Assembly (NCBI RefSeq): GCF_001640805.2
Contig: NC_066836.1
Coordinates: forward strand, 3,854,071 to 3,918,070
DNA length: 64,000 nt
Direction: 5' to 3'
DNA from: Lates calcarifer
Lineage: Eukaryota; Chordata; Actinopteri; Centropomidae
The stretch's first letter is position 1; each line of letters begins with the position of its first letter. Positions 30,600 to 52,845 of the stretch are shown piece by piece. The notes below the pieces were generated by a model. That model did no database searches and was not told the origin of the DNA. It was given only the letters and a program-made list of their open reading frames with translations. Made by a program: the position numbers and the translations under genes.

Positions 30600-30990
30600 T
30601 GCGTGCCGCGGCTCCTCCCGTTGAGGCGGGGTTTGGATAAGAAAAGAGGTTTGTTGAACTCGGGGGGGTGAAAAAAGCGACTCATCAGGAGCAGCAGCAG
30701 GCGAGGCTGTAACGTGTTCGGGCAAGCCGGGGTCCTCCTCGCCCCTTAGCTAAATTTTAACATAACCCATATGTTCATTTTTTAATAAGATAGCCCCACC
30801 CGTGTTTTTATCGGTTCCGTACGTGTCACGTAAGAACGGTGCGGCTATTAGCTAAAACAAAGCGGACCCTCATAACCGTTTTAGCTAGTCTTCGCCCAGA
30901 GTAACCGTTGAATTTCTTTAAAACCGGACACTTTTTGGTCACAAATGCTGCTGTAAATCACTGGAAACTACATAACAGCGTCAACATAAG
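30600..30990 (+). promoter_or_regulatory. itgb1: itgb1 promoter region and 5' UTR exon 1
   Basis: GC content and CpG count rise sharply here relative to the flanks. GC-box-like elements (ggctcctcccg, aggcggggttt) occur near 30610-30635, and a tacgtgtcacgtaa element with two ACGT cores lies at 30820-30833. No TATA box is clear. It lies immediately upstream of the inferred noncoding first exon. Confidence 0.55.
30850..30990 (+). other. itgb1: itgb1 noncoding first exon (start approximate)
   Basis: Ends at a strong donor, cataag|gtgagt, at 30990/30991. It has no long open frame; a four-codon upstream ORF (ATG CTG CTG TAA) is at 30945-30956. In human ITGB1 the first exon is likewise noncoding and the start codon opens the second exon, as at 41455 here. 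The transcription start was not located. Confidence 0.55.
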
Positions 30991-31403
30991 GTGAGTGGTG
31001 TTATTTTATCTTACATTCGTTACATTTAATCGACGTGCCATGTTTTAAAAAACACACAATGTGAACGACAAAAGGGGAGAAGTGAGGAATGCCTGTCTTC
31101 AGGGGCAAAACTTTGGGTGTGGGTTAACGATAACTAGCTAGCGGTCGATAGACAGTTATACTCGTTTCCTCTGAGTCCACACAGGAGGGTTTTTCAGCAG
31201 CATATCGTGTGAAATGTTGGTATATTTCAAGCTACACCTCAACCGTGCCCCCTCAATACATCTTAATTTGGCTTTTGTACAGAGAGTAGGCCACAGAATA
31301 GCCGCTTTGTATGGCCGAAGAGGGCAGTATGGGTGGTTAAAGTGTGTGAACAGTCCCACATGGCTATTAACAGCATTTATTTGATCATGTAAACCTCCAT
31401 CCT

Positions 31404-31800
31404 AAAGTCAAAACTAACGCAGAAGCTTTTAAAGATGTTGATAAGTGTGTATAACCTTAAACATGTCTAAAACGTCCTCACGAAAGTGTTTAGTTTCCTA
31501 CTTTGGTATCATGTTCATGTTCCTACAGTGGTTTAAATGATTTATATGTAGTGTTTCTAGGTATTTCTGTGGTTCTTTCCCCTGTAGAAAAAGGGAACAG
31601 CCTTCTTCATACTCAAGTCAAAACGATTACAAGCTTTTTAAGATTTTACCAAGTGTGAACAACTTTAAACATGTCTAAAAACTTGCTCACAATAGTGTTT
31701 TGGAATAATTTTCATATCCCCACAATGGTTTTACTGTGTTTTATGTAGTATTTCTGTTTGTTTTCTCTAGAAGGCACAGGGAAGAGTCTTTAAACTGAAA
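31404..31800. repeat. diverged tandem duplication, unit about 211 bp
   Basis: Blocks aagtcaaaac, agaagctttt/acaagctttt, aaacatgtctaaaa, gctcac/cctcac, agtgttt and tatgtagt.tttct appear in the same order from 31404 and again from 31615. Confidence 0.75.
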
Positions 31801-34800
31801 AGACATGTCAAAAAGCTCAAAAAGTTATTGAGTTTATGAGAAAATTAGGACTTGGTCGTCTGAAATCATGATTAATGACTTCAAAATCATTAATCAGGAT
31901 TTTTTACTCTAGAACCTTTTCCTGGAAAGTGAATATTGTATTTCAAAGCCGCCTGGTATCCCTGAGGAATGCAGTTAAAGCCTTTGGGTCCATTTGTCCA
32001 ACCAGGTTGGGAAGATGTTTTCAGCATTTGCATTTCCTCTTAAGACTTGATGTACTTAAATTGAACAAGGATGAAAACCAAGCCTGTAATCCCAAAGTTT
32101 CAAACATGTGAGTGAAGTTAAAGCTTGTAAAAGGATATCCTGACACAGACCACAGCTGGACCCCAGTCTGGTCAGGCTGCTTAATGTGGACTGTATAAAC
32201 TGTGGCTGGAGATACAGTAAGACCAGATTGGTTAACCAGAATCTAAAGTGCCTTGTTCAGCCTTGCCCACAGCTCTGATCCAGAACTGTTGACTGTGCAG
32301 AAGTTGGACAAGCCCTGCCTCGTTCACTTCCTGTAAAGGAATTGTAGCCTGAGGGGGTGTTTTTTTTGTTTTGTTTCTCCTTTGTGAATCTCAGGGAGAG
32401 GTTTGATTTGTCAGGACTGAGTTAAACTAGTAATCTGCAGATCTTTATTTAGTGACATGGGAATAAAGTGGCTTGGGTTAATTACTGGCCTGGCTTGGTT
32501 TAAAGTCAGTGTCGTAATGACATAGCAACGGCGCCGTATCGAGGTGTGAAAACACATATGTGTTTGATCGTGAACAGCGTGTACAGATGGCACGGATACA
32601 GACAACATATACACAACAGGCCTGGTAATTGTAGACATGAGGGGAGTCGTGTCTGTAGACTGGAACAGGCTCCCTGTAGATCACTGAGTCACTTCCCTTA
32701 GTTACATTGTTGTGATGTTTAAACACAGCGCTGGTTAAGGAGCTAGGAGTGCCATGGACAGTTCGAAGGGTCACTCGGCGTTACTCAACACCAGGTCTTT
32801 ACCCCAGTTTGTCAGATATGAGTCATGGGTGACGGCTCTTCGAAGGAAGGTTGGACAAAGTGTGGGGGAGTAGGGTATGTTTGAGAATATGTGATCACGC
32901 CTCCAACATTGTTCCTTGGGAAGAGGCCGGAAGTGAGATGGGAAGTTTTCAGCTGCTTGAGAGGATGTTTACCTATTTATACATCCACAAGTCATGGAGC
33001 GACATTGGCTTTAATTTGGAGTCATACCTCTGGCTACTTAGCTCTGCTTTTGGTCTCTACCAACTCCTGGGGGAAATATCTGGCCAAAAATTGACATAAT
33101 TAGAGAAGTGAGAGTGAAACAAAACGGTAAACTTGTGGTCTGGACAGATAAACAGTGATCTGAATCACACTATAAGCTGAGAAGAGCTGCAGATTCAGAT
33201 GATAACTCTATAGGTGATATTTTGTATCATAATAATGATAAAAAATATCTTATATTTGGTTTAAGGACATGTTTTTACTGAAGTGCAGAGTGTACTTGGT
33301 GCAAGGAAAAGAAAACAAGCACAAAAATGACAAAACAATCAATAACAAAGAATGAGAGACTACAATACTCTTGAGTATTTGTCATTTTGGCATTTGTAAA
33401 GTAATGACATGAATGTCTTGGGTTTTGGATTGTTGTTCGGGTGATTTGAAAACGTCATGTTGGGTTTTTTTAAGTTGTGGTCATGAGAAATAGTGATTTT
33501 AATCTATTTCTGGACATTTTCTGAAACAAATAATTAATCAATCCCCAAAACACCAAAGATCCCCCAGTTCCAGCTTATTACTTGTGAGGATTCGCTGCTG
33601 ATCTTTAGGTTTTGAACCACTTGTTGGACAGTCGAGCCATCTGATGACATTGCTTTAGACATAACGCAATGTTTTTTCAGTTTATGGACTAAACAATAAG
33701 TGTCTAATTTTGGTCTTAATCTGTGGTTTTGCCATTGTTTTAGAGCCAAAATTCTCATCACACTCACTCTACATCAGACTGACCGAGTGAACTCTGGGCT
33801 CAAGTCAGAGAAAAGTGGAAAAAGCACCCCATATTTCAGTGACGTAGTTTTTCCGCAATGTAGTATGGAGCTGGTTAAGCTGGAATGCGTTATCTCATCT
33901 CTCCGAGGACGGCCAGGAGATCGGCATCTCCTCCATATGACAGACTAAAACCCCAAACAGGTCTTTTCAGTTCATCCTACAGCTAAAAGGTGGATTTAAC
34001 TCTTTGTAGAATCAGTCTCCTACGCCAGCTGAGCACAAAATATAAAGGAGAATTTGTCACAGGTTAAACTCATACATTAATGTAGGACAGTAAAGATTAC
34101 AATAATCAGTCGTAGTCAGTTGGCTGTCGTGTTAAAAATGTGAACATCAGATCAAACACATTCCTTTCTTGATGCTTTGTCATTAAAACACAGATAAAGA
34201 AACAGGCATCACCTGTTAACCCTCCTCTACTCTGATAGGCCTTTTATGTTCAGTATCAACCCTGTTCACTGGATAAAATGGGAGTATTCCTGTTTATAGG
34301 TCGGGTTTCCTTCAGTCATGGCAGAGGCAGGCTGCTTCTCCCTGCCCGTTGGGATGGTGAAGCGGCGCCTGGGTGTGGTTAAATTAACAAAATGGATGCA
34401 GAGTCCCTGCTGAGTTGTTTGGGGGACTTAATGGGCTGAGAGTGGACTGTGACTTTCAGTGGCAGGTGGGGGGTGCCTGGCTGACCGGGTGGCAAACAGA
34501 GCTGGATGTGGAGGGGTGGGGGTGGGCACTTAGCTCATTTTGTGGTCTACCAGATGACCCACCCTGCTTTAACAATGCTGGCTTGTGTTCAATGCCACCT
34601 TTCACTTAGAAAAGTTCTTGGCAACAGCCAACATTAGTGTTCTTCATGTGACAGATCTGGGGCACATTGTCACAGTTGTCAGTGCTTTCTGGTAGACAAC
34701 TATTTCAAGGAGACACTCTTTCTAAATGACTTAATTTTGAATTTCTGTACTCAGTGTAATAACAAAATCTTCTAACAGACTCTTTACATACAAAGATGGG

Positions 34801-37800
34801 AAAATGAAACTAGTGTGTGTTTAGATTATCATTACATGTATGGAAGACCATCTTGTGCAGGGATGCTCTTTGTTACATGTATCACCTGGCATGAGATCAA
34901 AACGATTAAACAAGGACCAACAAAGCCTGATGAGTGATGAGCAGTGGAAATAGTGAAAGCGACAGCAATGAATGCAGTTTGTAGTCGAGTTGTAGTTTTT
35001 GCTTAAATGTGCAGCATTTATGCAGAACATACAAGTTCACGTTGGTACATGGGAATCTGATCGGTGTGTACTTCTCTTTTCATGGTAAGAAAGTGAACCA
35101 CTCATGAGGGTTAGTGATGTACGTTGTGGTTAACCTCTGTTCGCATGAAACGAGGAACCGCTGAGAAACCAGCTAAAGTTGTGGTAGCTTTTGCAATTTG
35201 CTCATGATGGTTTACTTCTAGTTGTGTCTGACACATGCATAAAAAGTTTGAACATTAGCAGCTAGTGATTTTGTATTTAAACAGATTAAATGTTATGCAT
35301 AGACTCTTTTTATAAATTGGATTTACTTGTGTTTATTTCTTGTTAAAAAAACGTGCACATTTTGACTTGTTTTACATGCTTGTTTACAAACTGGTGAATT
35401 TTAACTTTAATGTCAGCCAAAAAAAATCAGGTGTCAGACATGTGAGATGATCACAGCTGTTTAGATGTGGCTGTTATTTTTTCTACCTGTGTTCAACAGG
35501 AAAAGCTGAGCGTCAGCAAAACATAATTTACAGGAAGCACTAGCTGTAGTTGCTCTCTTTATGAAGATGTGGGGGAGGTGCAGAAATTACATGCTAAGAT
35601 GTTGTAAGTGTTCAAAGTAATTTTAAATAATTTTCTGTTTATTTTCTGTCATTTTATTTTATCATCACACCGTTTTGTAAAGAAACAGGACCTAGTCTTC
35701 ACACTGAAAACTAAATGTATAACCTCAGCCGTATGTAGGAGCATGATTAGGCCCAGCTTCTGAAATGTGGTCATCCACAGACTAAACATGGACTTTGCTG
35801 AGGATTACTAAACATTTACAGATGTGCCCTGCTCCACCTTTAGACAACACCGGGCTTGTCTTTTTAAAGCTGCATGAGCTGCGGCAGCGAGTCACAGAGG
35901 GGTCAGGAAGGCTGATTTTGTTTATCAGATAATACTGCTCTTTCACTTGAACGACACCCACAACATATAAATTATATATTCACCCACGGACCACCAGTTA
36001 ATGAGACCTTGTTCCTTCACACTCCCAGCTCAGGACATTTCTGTGGCAGTCTAAATCTACCAGACATAAAACCCTAGTAGACTTTATTGTGCAGTATTTC
36101 AGATTATCAGTGAGAGGAAGTCTACTGCCTCAGACTTTGTTTCTCTAGTTAATAACAGCCGATAAGGCTTTGCACCTCTGTCAGTAAGCAGGAAGAAGTA
36201 AACAAAGAAGTAGTGATGAGACATGTCTGCGTGGTCTGAGTCAAAGCCCCACGTTCACCTCCTGTTTTTAAGTGTGACTGAAGCTGACCCTGACTCAGGG
36301 AAAATCCCAGATCTATTTAAGTAAAAGAATTTTACCTGGTCTCCTTGCACTTTCTTATTGAACAGATTTAGTATTTAGTTTCTACTTCCTGCTGTAAGCT
36401 TTAGTGTTGTCCCTCACTTGGAGAAAAGCATGAGTAAATTTAAAATGTAAAAATCAAACATTGCTGTGAAGCAGTTCTCACTGGTGTGCAACATTCGTCT
36501 ACAATGGCCCGCTACAACCAGAAATATTAAAGGGAGAGTGACCTCAGCGTTAAAAAAATCTGGTGGTTGACACATTTCCATTATTAATCCCTCAAACGAC
36601 ATCTATCCCTAAAGTTTTCCATCAGAAGTTATGTTTGTTGTGTCTCTCATTCACCACAGAAAAGTCACCAAAGGAATGCCAGTGTAAAGTAGGCGTAGAT
36701 GTCGCACAGCGAGTCGATTCTTTGCAGGACAGGAAGACGTGTGAGCAGAAGAATGTTCTTGGTGAATTTACATCAGAGAGAGAGAGAGAGAGAGACACAC
36801 ACTCTGGTCCCTGAGGCGTACTTTCAGACAGCAGATTGAATCAAAACGCCTCTGACGCTGATGGCGGCAGGCAGTGGACCATAACAGTGAACCGTTTGGA
36901 GGGCTGAGGGTTGAGTTTCAGTTGGCTCTTCCCAGCAGCTGTTGGAGGAGATTCTTTACTATAAAACATTTGTCTGGGGTTGTGCTTCACTCACACTGCT
37001 TGAGCTGAAAGCTTGGCTGCTGTTGTTGGATTTTAGGAAGCAGGTAGCATTTACGCATCCAAACTACTTCATGGAAAAGCATGAAAAAAAGGAAGACACG
37101 TTTAAGAGTTACTGGGTTGAGGGTGGTCTCTTTTAAGGCCAGAACATCATCAGACTTTAACAGCCCAACCTTTCCAGGCTTTGAAGTCGTTATTAAAGCA
37201 ATGCAGTGTAACTTTTCCTGAGCAACAGCGCCCTCTGCAGCCATGAGCAGGAATCAATTATGTTGGTCTCCGATTTGGAGCGGTTAAGTGGTTTTCATGT
37301 GCAGAAGACAAAGCTGCTTGACCTGAGCTCTGACTGCGTAGTCCTGCTCACTGAACTTAAACATGGCTGAACGGTGACCATTACCCACGATCCCCAGCTT
37401 CTGAAGCAGGAAGTGCTATTGCTGTAACAAACACACCACACTCCATTTATAATTGTTGAGATTTCCGTCGAAGACGTGAAAAACTCTCAGCTAAACAGTT
37501 GTCAGTGAACATAACACCAGACCTATTTGAACTGCTGAAAAAAGTCTCACGACCATGTTTGAGAAATGCCTGGCACAAACTGGTTACTGTTAACAGGGGT
37601 TGGACTGTAAATGAAAAATTGTGACATTAACATTAAGCACTGTGAACAAAAGGCGTGTGCTGTGATCCCGGTCTTCCTTCAGTGTGACCATACAAAGTCA
37701 TGATTCGACACAGTTTACTCTGGTTAATCTAAACATTTGGCTTTCAGGTCTGTCATCACTTATACTCACAGGCCATAGTTTCTGCTTGACAATATAAGAG

Positions 37801-37959
37801 GGAGGTTTAAAAAGGTGGATGAGTAGAGTAAGACTTCCTTCCCTCTATCAGTTTTTACCTTTTGTTGACATGGATTTTTCTCAGCATATAGGTGAGACAG
37901 GTAAAACACACCAGCTTCACCTGTGTAGTTTGGATTAAAAACAACATTAACTAGAAAAT

Positions 37960-38180
37960 GCATGTGAATGCTGATAGCCGAATGAACTGCTGAAGCAATG
38001 CTGAAAATGGCAGCAATTGTTGAAATGGAGCAGAAAAACTTAAAGGTTGAAAGGCAAAAGTAATTTCTGAAGCGATGCTTAAAATGGCTTGGGAAAGGGT
38101 AGATGCAGATGCTGAAAGTTAAAACCAGTAGCTGAAGCATTTATTTGAGTAGCAAAATTGCTGAATAGCTGAAAGTATGT
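37960..38180. repeat. degenerate 'gctgaa' repeat
   Basis: Seven or so copies of (g/t)gctgaa(a/g) spaced 15-40 bp, for example tgctgaagcaatgctgaaaa and agctgaagca. Similar arrays are common in fish introns as far as I recall. Confidence 0.6.
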
Positions 38181-39004
38181 TCAAGTAGTTAGATGCCAAA
38201 AAATAAAAAAAAAGAATAAAAAGAAAAGAAATTCACATAAGACACAGCTAGTAGATGTCGCTGCATGAATGTTGATCTAATTTCTGTAATAATCAGCCAG
38301 AGCTGCAACATTTATATATATATATTTATATATAAAGTCAGATGAGGAAATATGTTCAGACTGCTTGGATAATCTACATGTGATTTTAATTACGTTCCTC
38401 ATTGCAAAAGATGTCAATCAAAATCTTCTGCATTAGTTAAGATATGAATAAACCAAAAATGTCAACAACCAATTAAAGAATTCATTCAGTCAGTGTTCTT
38501 GTTAACTGAGTTTAACTGACTGTGCTGAATTCACCACATACCAGTCAGACCTTCCTTTATCATACTTCACAGTTAGGCGGCGTTTTACCACAGTCTGTTA
38601 TGGATTAGGTCTCTTCACTCAGTGTCTTATCAGCTGTGACGTTGGCAGCGAGGAAGCAGCACTGTCTTTTATGTCCCGCCATTTCTGTTGAACTAGTGTC
38701 GTCTACTCCTCCAACAGTCAAGACTCTCATTCAGATATGACGGGTGAGCTGAGCTTGTAGCTGTTTACAATGCTATGAAGGCAAGGAAAGGCAGATTTCA
38801 TGCAGAAAGGCAACCCTTAAATGCTTTATAGTTAAAATAATAAAAACCATAGAAGCAGCAAAAGCACTTAGGATAAAAACAAGACAAACAAAAGCAGAAC
38901 AGACAAGAAACAGAGCAAAAACAATGAAGCTAGGAAGTAACTTTAATTAAAAACATCAGTAAACAGCTTGGACTTAAAGGTAGTCTTAGCTCAGAAGGCT
39001 TAGA

Positions 39005-39050
39005 AGAAGCTCTTTTTTTTTCTTTCTTTCTTTCTTTTTTTTTTTTTTTA
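39005..39050. repeat. TC/T-rich low-complexity tract
   Basis: (ttct)n flanked by T runs. Confidence 0.9.
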
Positions 39051-41454
39051 CAACCAATAAACCTGAACTAGCTGACTTAAGAGATCTGAAGATTTCCTAC
39101 TGCATCAGGAGATCTGATAAATATTCCATTCAATGATTTATTGGCAAGAAGTATAAATTTGTTTATCTACGAGAGACCAGTGGCCAATGAAGTTATCTGA
39201 AGGCTGGAGTTATAAGCTGAGATTTTCTGACTTTATTGACATTTTATTCAAGCTGTCATGAAATTTACAGGTGACATGAAATCAGTTAAAATACATCCTC
39301 CCTTATTTATCATTGTTGAACATGTACCCATTACTTGTAGATGTAGATTTAAGGAAAAAATAATAAGTTTTTATTTTTATTGTAAATCAGTCAAAATGTA
39401 GATTAACACAACAGACAAGCCTCTTTTCAGAGTTATCATGCACCAGGATCATTACCACGGATGCCAGTGCCTCCATCTAACGCCATTATGTGACACACAC
39501 ACAGGGTTTGGACACCCCCAAATGCCTCCCAATCTGTCAGCTCTCTGCAATTTGCAGTCCTGTGCAGGACGAGCCCCAGAGCAGTAAACAAAGGCTGGTG
39601 TTCAGGAATGTTTGGGAGGAGCCTTAATAATGTAGAAAGTCTTTCCAGTTGGTGTTTGGTTTGACTTTTATTAAACATCTCGCTGGGTTGCATGTTGAAC
39701 ATTTTATCTTTGTCTTTCCACACGGCTTTGTTTGTGTGTAGTGTCTATTGATCAACAGAAATAATCATCTGAAAATAATTCCCATCTGTTGTCCTGTGGC
39801 CAGATGCTAAAAGGCTGCATAAAAATGAAATAAAAATCACATTTCTTTTGCTGTTTTATGTTAGATGTCATCCAGAGTGGCATATTTTGTCTGAGTGTCA
39901 TCATGACTTTCTTTCTCACCCTTCCCCACAATAATATGATAACTATCACTAAACTGCTCAGAGGAAGCTTGTATTTAAGTTGGTCATTTGGACTTGTCTC
40001 ACAGGATGTGGTTGTTTTGATGCCTGTACCCTCTTTCCCACACTGCACTGCTGCAAATATAGGACACTTTTACCCTGAGCGTCTACTGGAGAACATACAG
40101 TCACTGGTTAACTGTAAAATATCCTTTTCTTGTGTAGTGTAAAAGGATATTCACTGACACTTTTAAGCATTGGTGAATTAGCTTAATATCCATCAGGGAC
40201 AGACTATTTTCCGGCACAGCTGTTGACTCAGCTACTGTCAACACTGCCTGATTTCCTCTGTGTATTTTAGTGGGGCAAACACACAGAAAGTTGGTCTGAG
40301 TTTCTAAGTATGAGGGTTGGGCAGATAGTCAAGGAAGTGTGTCACTGGAGTTTAGGGGGATGGCAGAGTTTTTAGGAGGAGGCATGGAAAACAGCCTGAC
40401 CAAATATGGGAACACACACATACATGTGAACACACCTACTTACACCTCTTTCCTTTGGTTTCTGCTGTGTTTGAATATTTTCAAGTTGCTGTCCCTCTAA
40501 CGGCCTTTAGAGATTTTCTGTTTTTCGTGTTATGGCTGGGTCATCAGCAGCTCAGCTCAGCTCAGTGTGGTAAAGAGGACTGTTCAATTAACCACAGTTA
40601 TTCCTTCCTAGTTTATATACTTTAGTGTGGCAGCTTGAATTTGTGAATTAAAGGTGCTGCTGCTCAGTTTCGGTCCTTACATGTCCACTGTTACACTCAT
40701 TATGAGTAACACTGGTGAAGACTAAACACCAAGTGTAACTGTCCTTTACGCAACATTTTTATTAGTTCTTTTCAAGCCTCTCTCTGTCTTTCTTGTCGAT
40801 CCTTATCTAAAATATCCACCTTTCACTCAGGCCTGCAACAGCATGGTTGTTTCCAAACCACAGTCAGAAAGCAAGTATGTTGTAAGCATGGTGGTTAGTG
40901 GGAGTGTTGATGAACTGGCAGCTAAATGCAGAGAAGTTATTCCTCTACATTTGAAATAGGCAAAAGTGAGTAAACCTCCCCTCTGCTGGTATCTGAGGTA
41001 AATCACTTCAATGTTAAACCTGTTTTTTTTAAGAGATAGAAAGGCCATGAAGACATTTGCAAGGAGGAATTGTTGTGTTAATGGTGTATGTGCAGCTGTA
41101 TCACAAAGAAAAAGTGAAAACACTGCATCGAAACCTGGTACCTGACAGTGGTATACTAAGTGGGTTTGGGATGTGGGCCAAAAAAACAACCTTTTCCTGT
41201 GTTGGCACATGTGGTGGTTGTGCGATCGCACTTTTAGATGTTCTGTCAATATGAATCTCTTTGATAAAATGCCTCTGTGTCACACTAAGCTTCTGTAACC
41301 ACCACAGAATACATATGATCTTTACACACACAAAAAATACTGCCATCTTAGATTTACTCTGCTCTTGGACACATGTATTTGCCTTTGCAGTGTACCAAAT
41401 GTTGATCTGTTTGCTTCATCCAGCACTGAGTTTTTTATATTTTTCTTGTTACAG

Positions 41455-50864
<9,410 letters not shown>

Positions 50865-52130
50865 TGGAGCTTTGCCTTCACTGTGACAACACTGTATGGA
50901 AAAGAGAAATGGGCCGGGGTGCAGGGAGGGGCGGGTTTTATAATGCTCTCACTGTTTTTTTTGTTTGTTTGTTGTTGTAGTCACCAAATGATAGCAATGC
51001 ATTTTGCCACTATTTCAGTTTGTTTTACTAACTTGGTTTGTTTTCTATGCATCATCTGAAACGTGTACAGTCTGTGTAAATGTGAGGTTTTATATTGTAT
51101 TTTTTGCCTCTGCAGAACTTGAGAGAATGTGTTCTGAATTGTTTTTATTTCGGCCACAGAACTGGCAAAGTAACTGAAAGCCTAGCTGTGCCTTTTTTTT
51201 TTTATATAAAACCATCAAGCCATCAGTGTTTTGTTGAGGGTTGAATTGGATGTTGATAATGGGCAACAAATGAAGTGTTCCTTCCCAAACAACCATGTAT
51301 ACAATGTTGAGTAGGCAGTCAGTCAGTGATTCAAAAACACAGGTGAGCGAAGGTCTTAAGATTGATCTGCTGTCTGAGCAAAGGTTGTTTTGTGTCTGCA
51401 ATCATTTTGACTGAGTGGATATCACTCCTTTTTAAAATGTCTCTTTGGATTGAACTCTTCAAATGTAGCGGCAGCTGGCCATGTGTGGCAGCAGTGAATT
51501 GTGTACAGTATGTTTTGGGTTCTGTGTAAAGCCATATATGTATTCACAGAACAGGGTTGAAGGCGTTAGTATTTTTTCTGAGTGACTTAATCCATCTGAA
51601 CAATCAATTGAAATGTATCTTTATCTACAAAAGATATTTTCTTGGGCTGCCTTTCTAGGTGAAAGGACATCAGCGTACAGTAGTTTTACTGTTTGGCTCC
51701 AGGTTTTACTTGCTTAATTTAAAAGCCAACTCAGGTCCTTAATTCTTCACAGCAATGCCAAATACACAAACCTGCCTTATCTGCTAACTAAATTTGCTTA
51801 TTGAAATGCCTTGTCTTATTTGTAGAATATGAACTGGGCCAGTCCCAGTTGTGTTTTTTAAAAGTCAGTAATTCCACCCAACTGTTCAGTAGTGCCTCGA
51901 TCAAACATTTTTTTACTCAACTGAAATATGGTTGGATATCATGTTCTTTTGTTTTAAAGATCAGAGGTAAGGGAACGGTCTAAAGTTTTTGGTCTGGTTT
52001 TTGTAAAGGAAAAAAAAGGTTACACAAATCACCATTGTTTTAAGTGCCTTTTTTAATTTCTACAACACATTCACATTTGCAATTCTGTATTTCTGAAATT
52101 ATTTATTGAATAAACGTTCAAAACAATTTA
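50865..52130 (+). other. itgb1: itgb1 3' UTR
   Basis: About 1.27 kb from the TGA to just past AATAAA at 52109-52114. Contains two 7-mer matches to the miR-124 seed (gtgcctt, 51188-51194 and 52044-52050). A later AATAAA at 52513 could extend it. Confidence 0.75.
52109..52114 (+). terminator. itgb1: itgb1 polyadenylation signal
   Basis: AATAAA in ttattgaataaacgttcaaa, a typical context, with T/G-rich sequence 30-60 nt downstream. Confidence 0.7.
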
Positions 52131-52845
52131 CCCCAATTTTGTTAAGATATTATTGTGAGATTACTGTTTTCTGGATTTGTTATTTTCTCATTGGTGTGTT
52201 CAGTACCAGGAGGTGTTTTATTGCTGTGCATGAACCTGTTGGAAAAACTGAGTTGGGATGAGAGCAAATCATCTGCTCCTGTCCGTCAACAAAGCTCAGG
52301 CCAAAGGACAAAGGGTTATTGATCAACGCCTTGTAGATAATCCTGACGAACAGAAGCAGTGTCAGAAGAGTTCTAATTTTATCTGTTGAAATCTAACACC
52401 AAATCCACCTTTTAAAATTCCTGGTAATTATTTAAAAAAAAAAAAAACAAGTGCCACGATGTAGAGTGTTGTTTCTCTTTTTATAACAAACTTTTGCGAA
52501 AAGATCAAGTGCAATAAAGTCCTTTTGGCTTTGTTTTGCCCCCTTAGATACAATTAGATTAACATGTTATTGAGCTGAAAAGGCAAAGCGTGTTCACAGC
52601 TAATACTGGTTTGATATAGTTTTTCTGTTTACAAGACTTATGAAATGAATTGATACATAAAAACTTCATTGCATTGTTTGCTTTACTTTTAAGGCTCAAT
52701 ACTTCTGCACGGTACTGTAAGTAAGTAAAATAAACATAAGTAAAACGTTTAAATTGAATCCTGGGCTAACAAAAACATATAAAATAGATCGTTTAACTTG
52801 ATTAGAACGTAAAGAAATGGCCGAAGCTCAGACTTCTGACATCTG
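52131..52845. other. itgb1 downstream spacer
   Basis: About 0.7 kb AT-rich sequence with an A run near 52432-52446; no gene seen. Confidence 0.75.
52513..52518 (+). terminator. itgb1: possible distal itgb1 polyadenylation signal
   Basis: gcaataaagtccttttggct: AATAAA followed by T/G-rich sequence. Confidence 0.4.

Larger units (their letters stand above)
27716..30600. other. nrp1-itgb1 intergenic spacer
   Basis: About 2.9 kb. Holds a transposon fossil (27983-28175), a hairpin (28125-28163), two copies of a short shared repeat (28155-28225, 29920-30020) and a dispersed-repeat fragment (30321-30360). An open frame of 138 codons (28610-29026, +) is not convincing as a gene. Confidence 0.7.
30991..41454 (+). 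other. itgb1 intron 1
   Basis: 10.4 kb. Contains a 211-bp-unit tandem duplication (31404-31800), a GA run (about 36777-36795), a 'gctgaa'-rich repeat (37960-38180), an AT tract (38313-38336) and a TC/T-rich tract (39005-39050). A GC-rich patch at 34315-34620 might be regulatory. No exon was recognised. Confidence 0.75.

Noticed and set aside
40827..41249. 140-codon open frame (-) in itgb1 intron 1
   Set aside because: Antisense in an intron, no recognisable motif, composition like translated AT-rich DNA.
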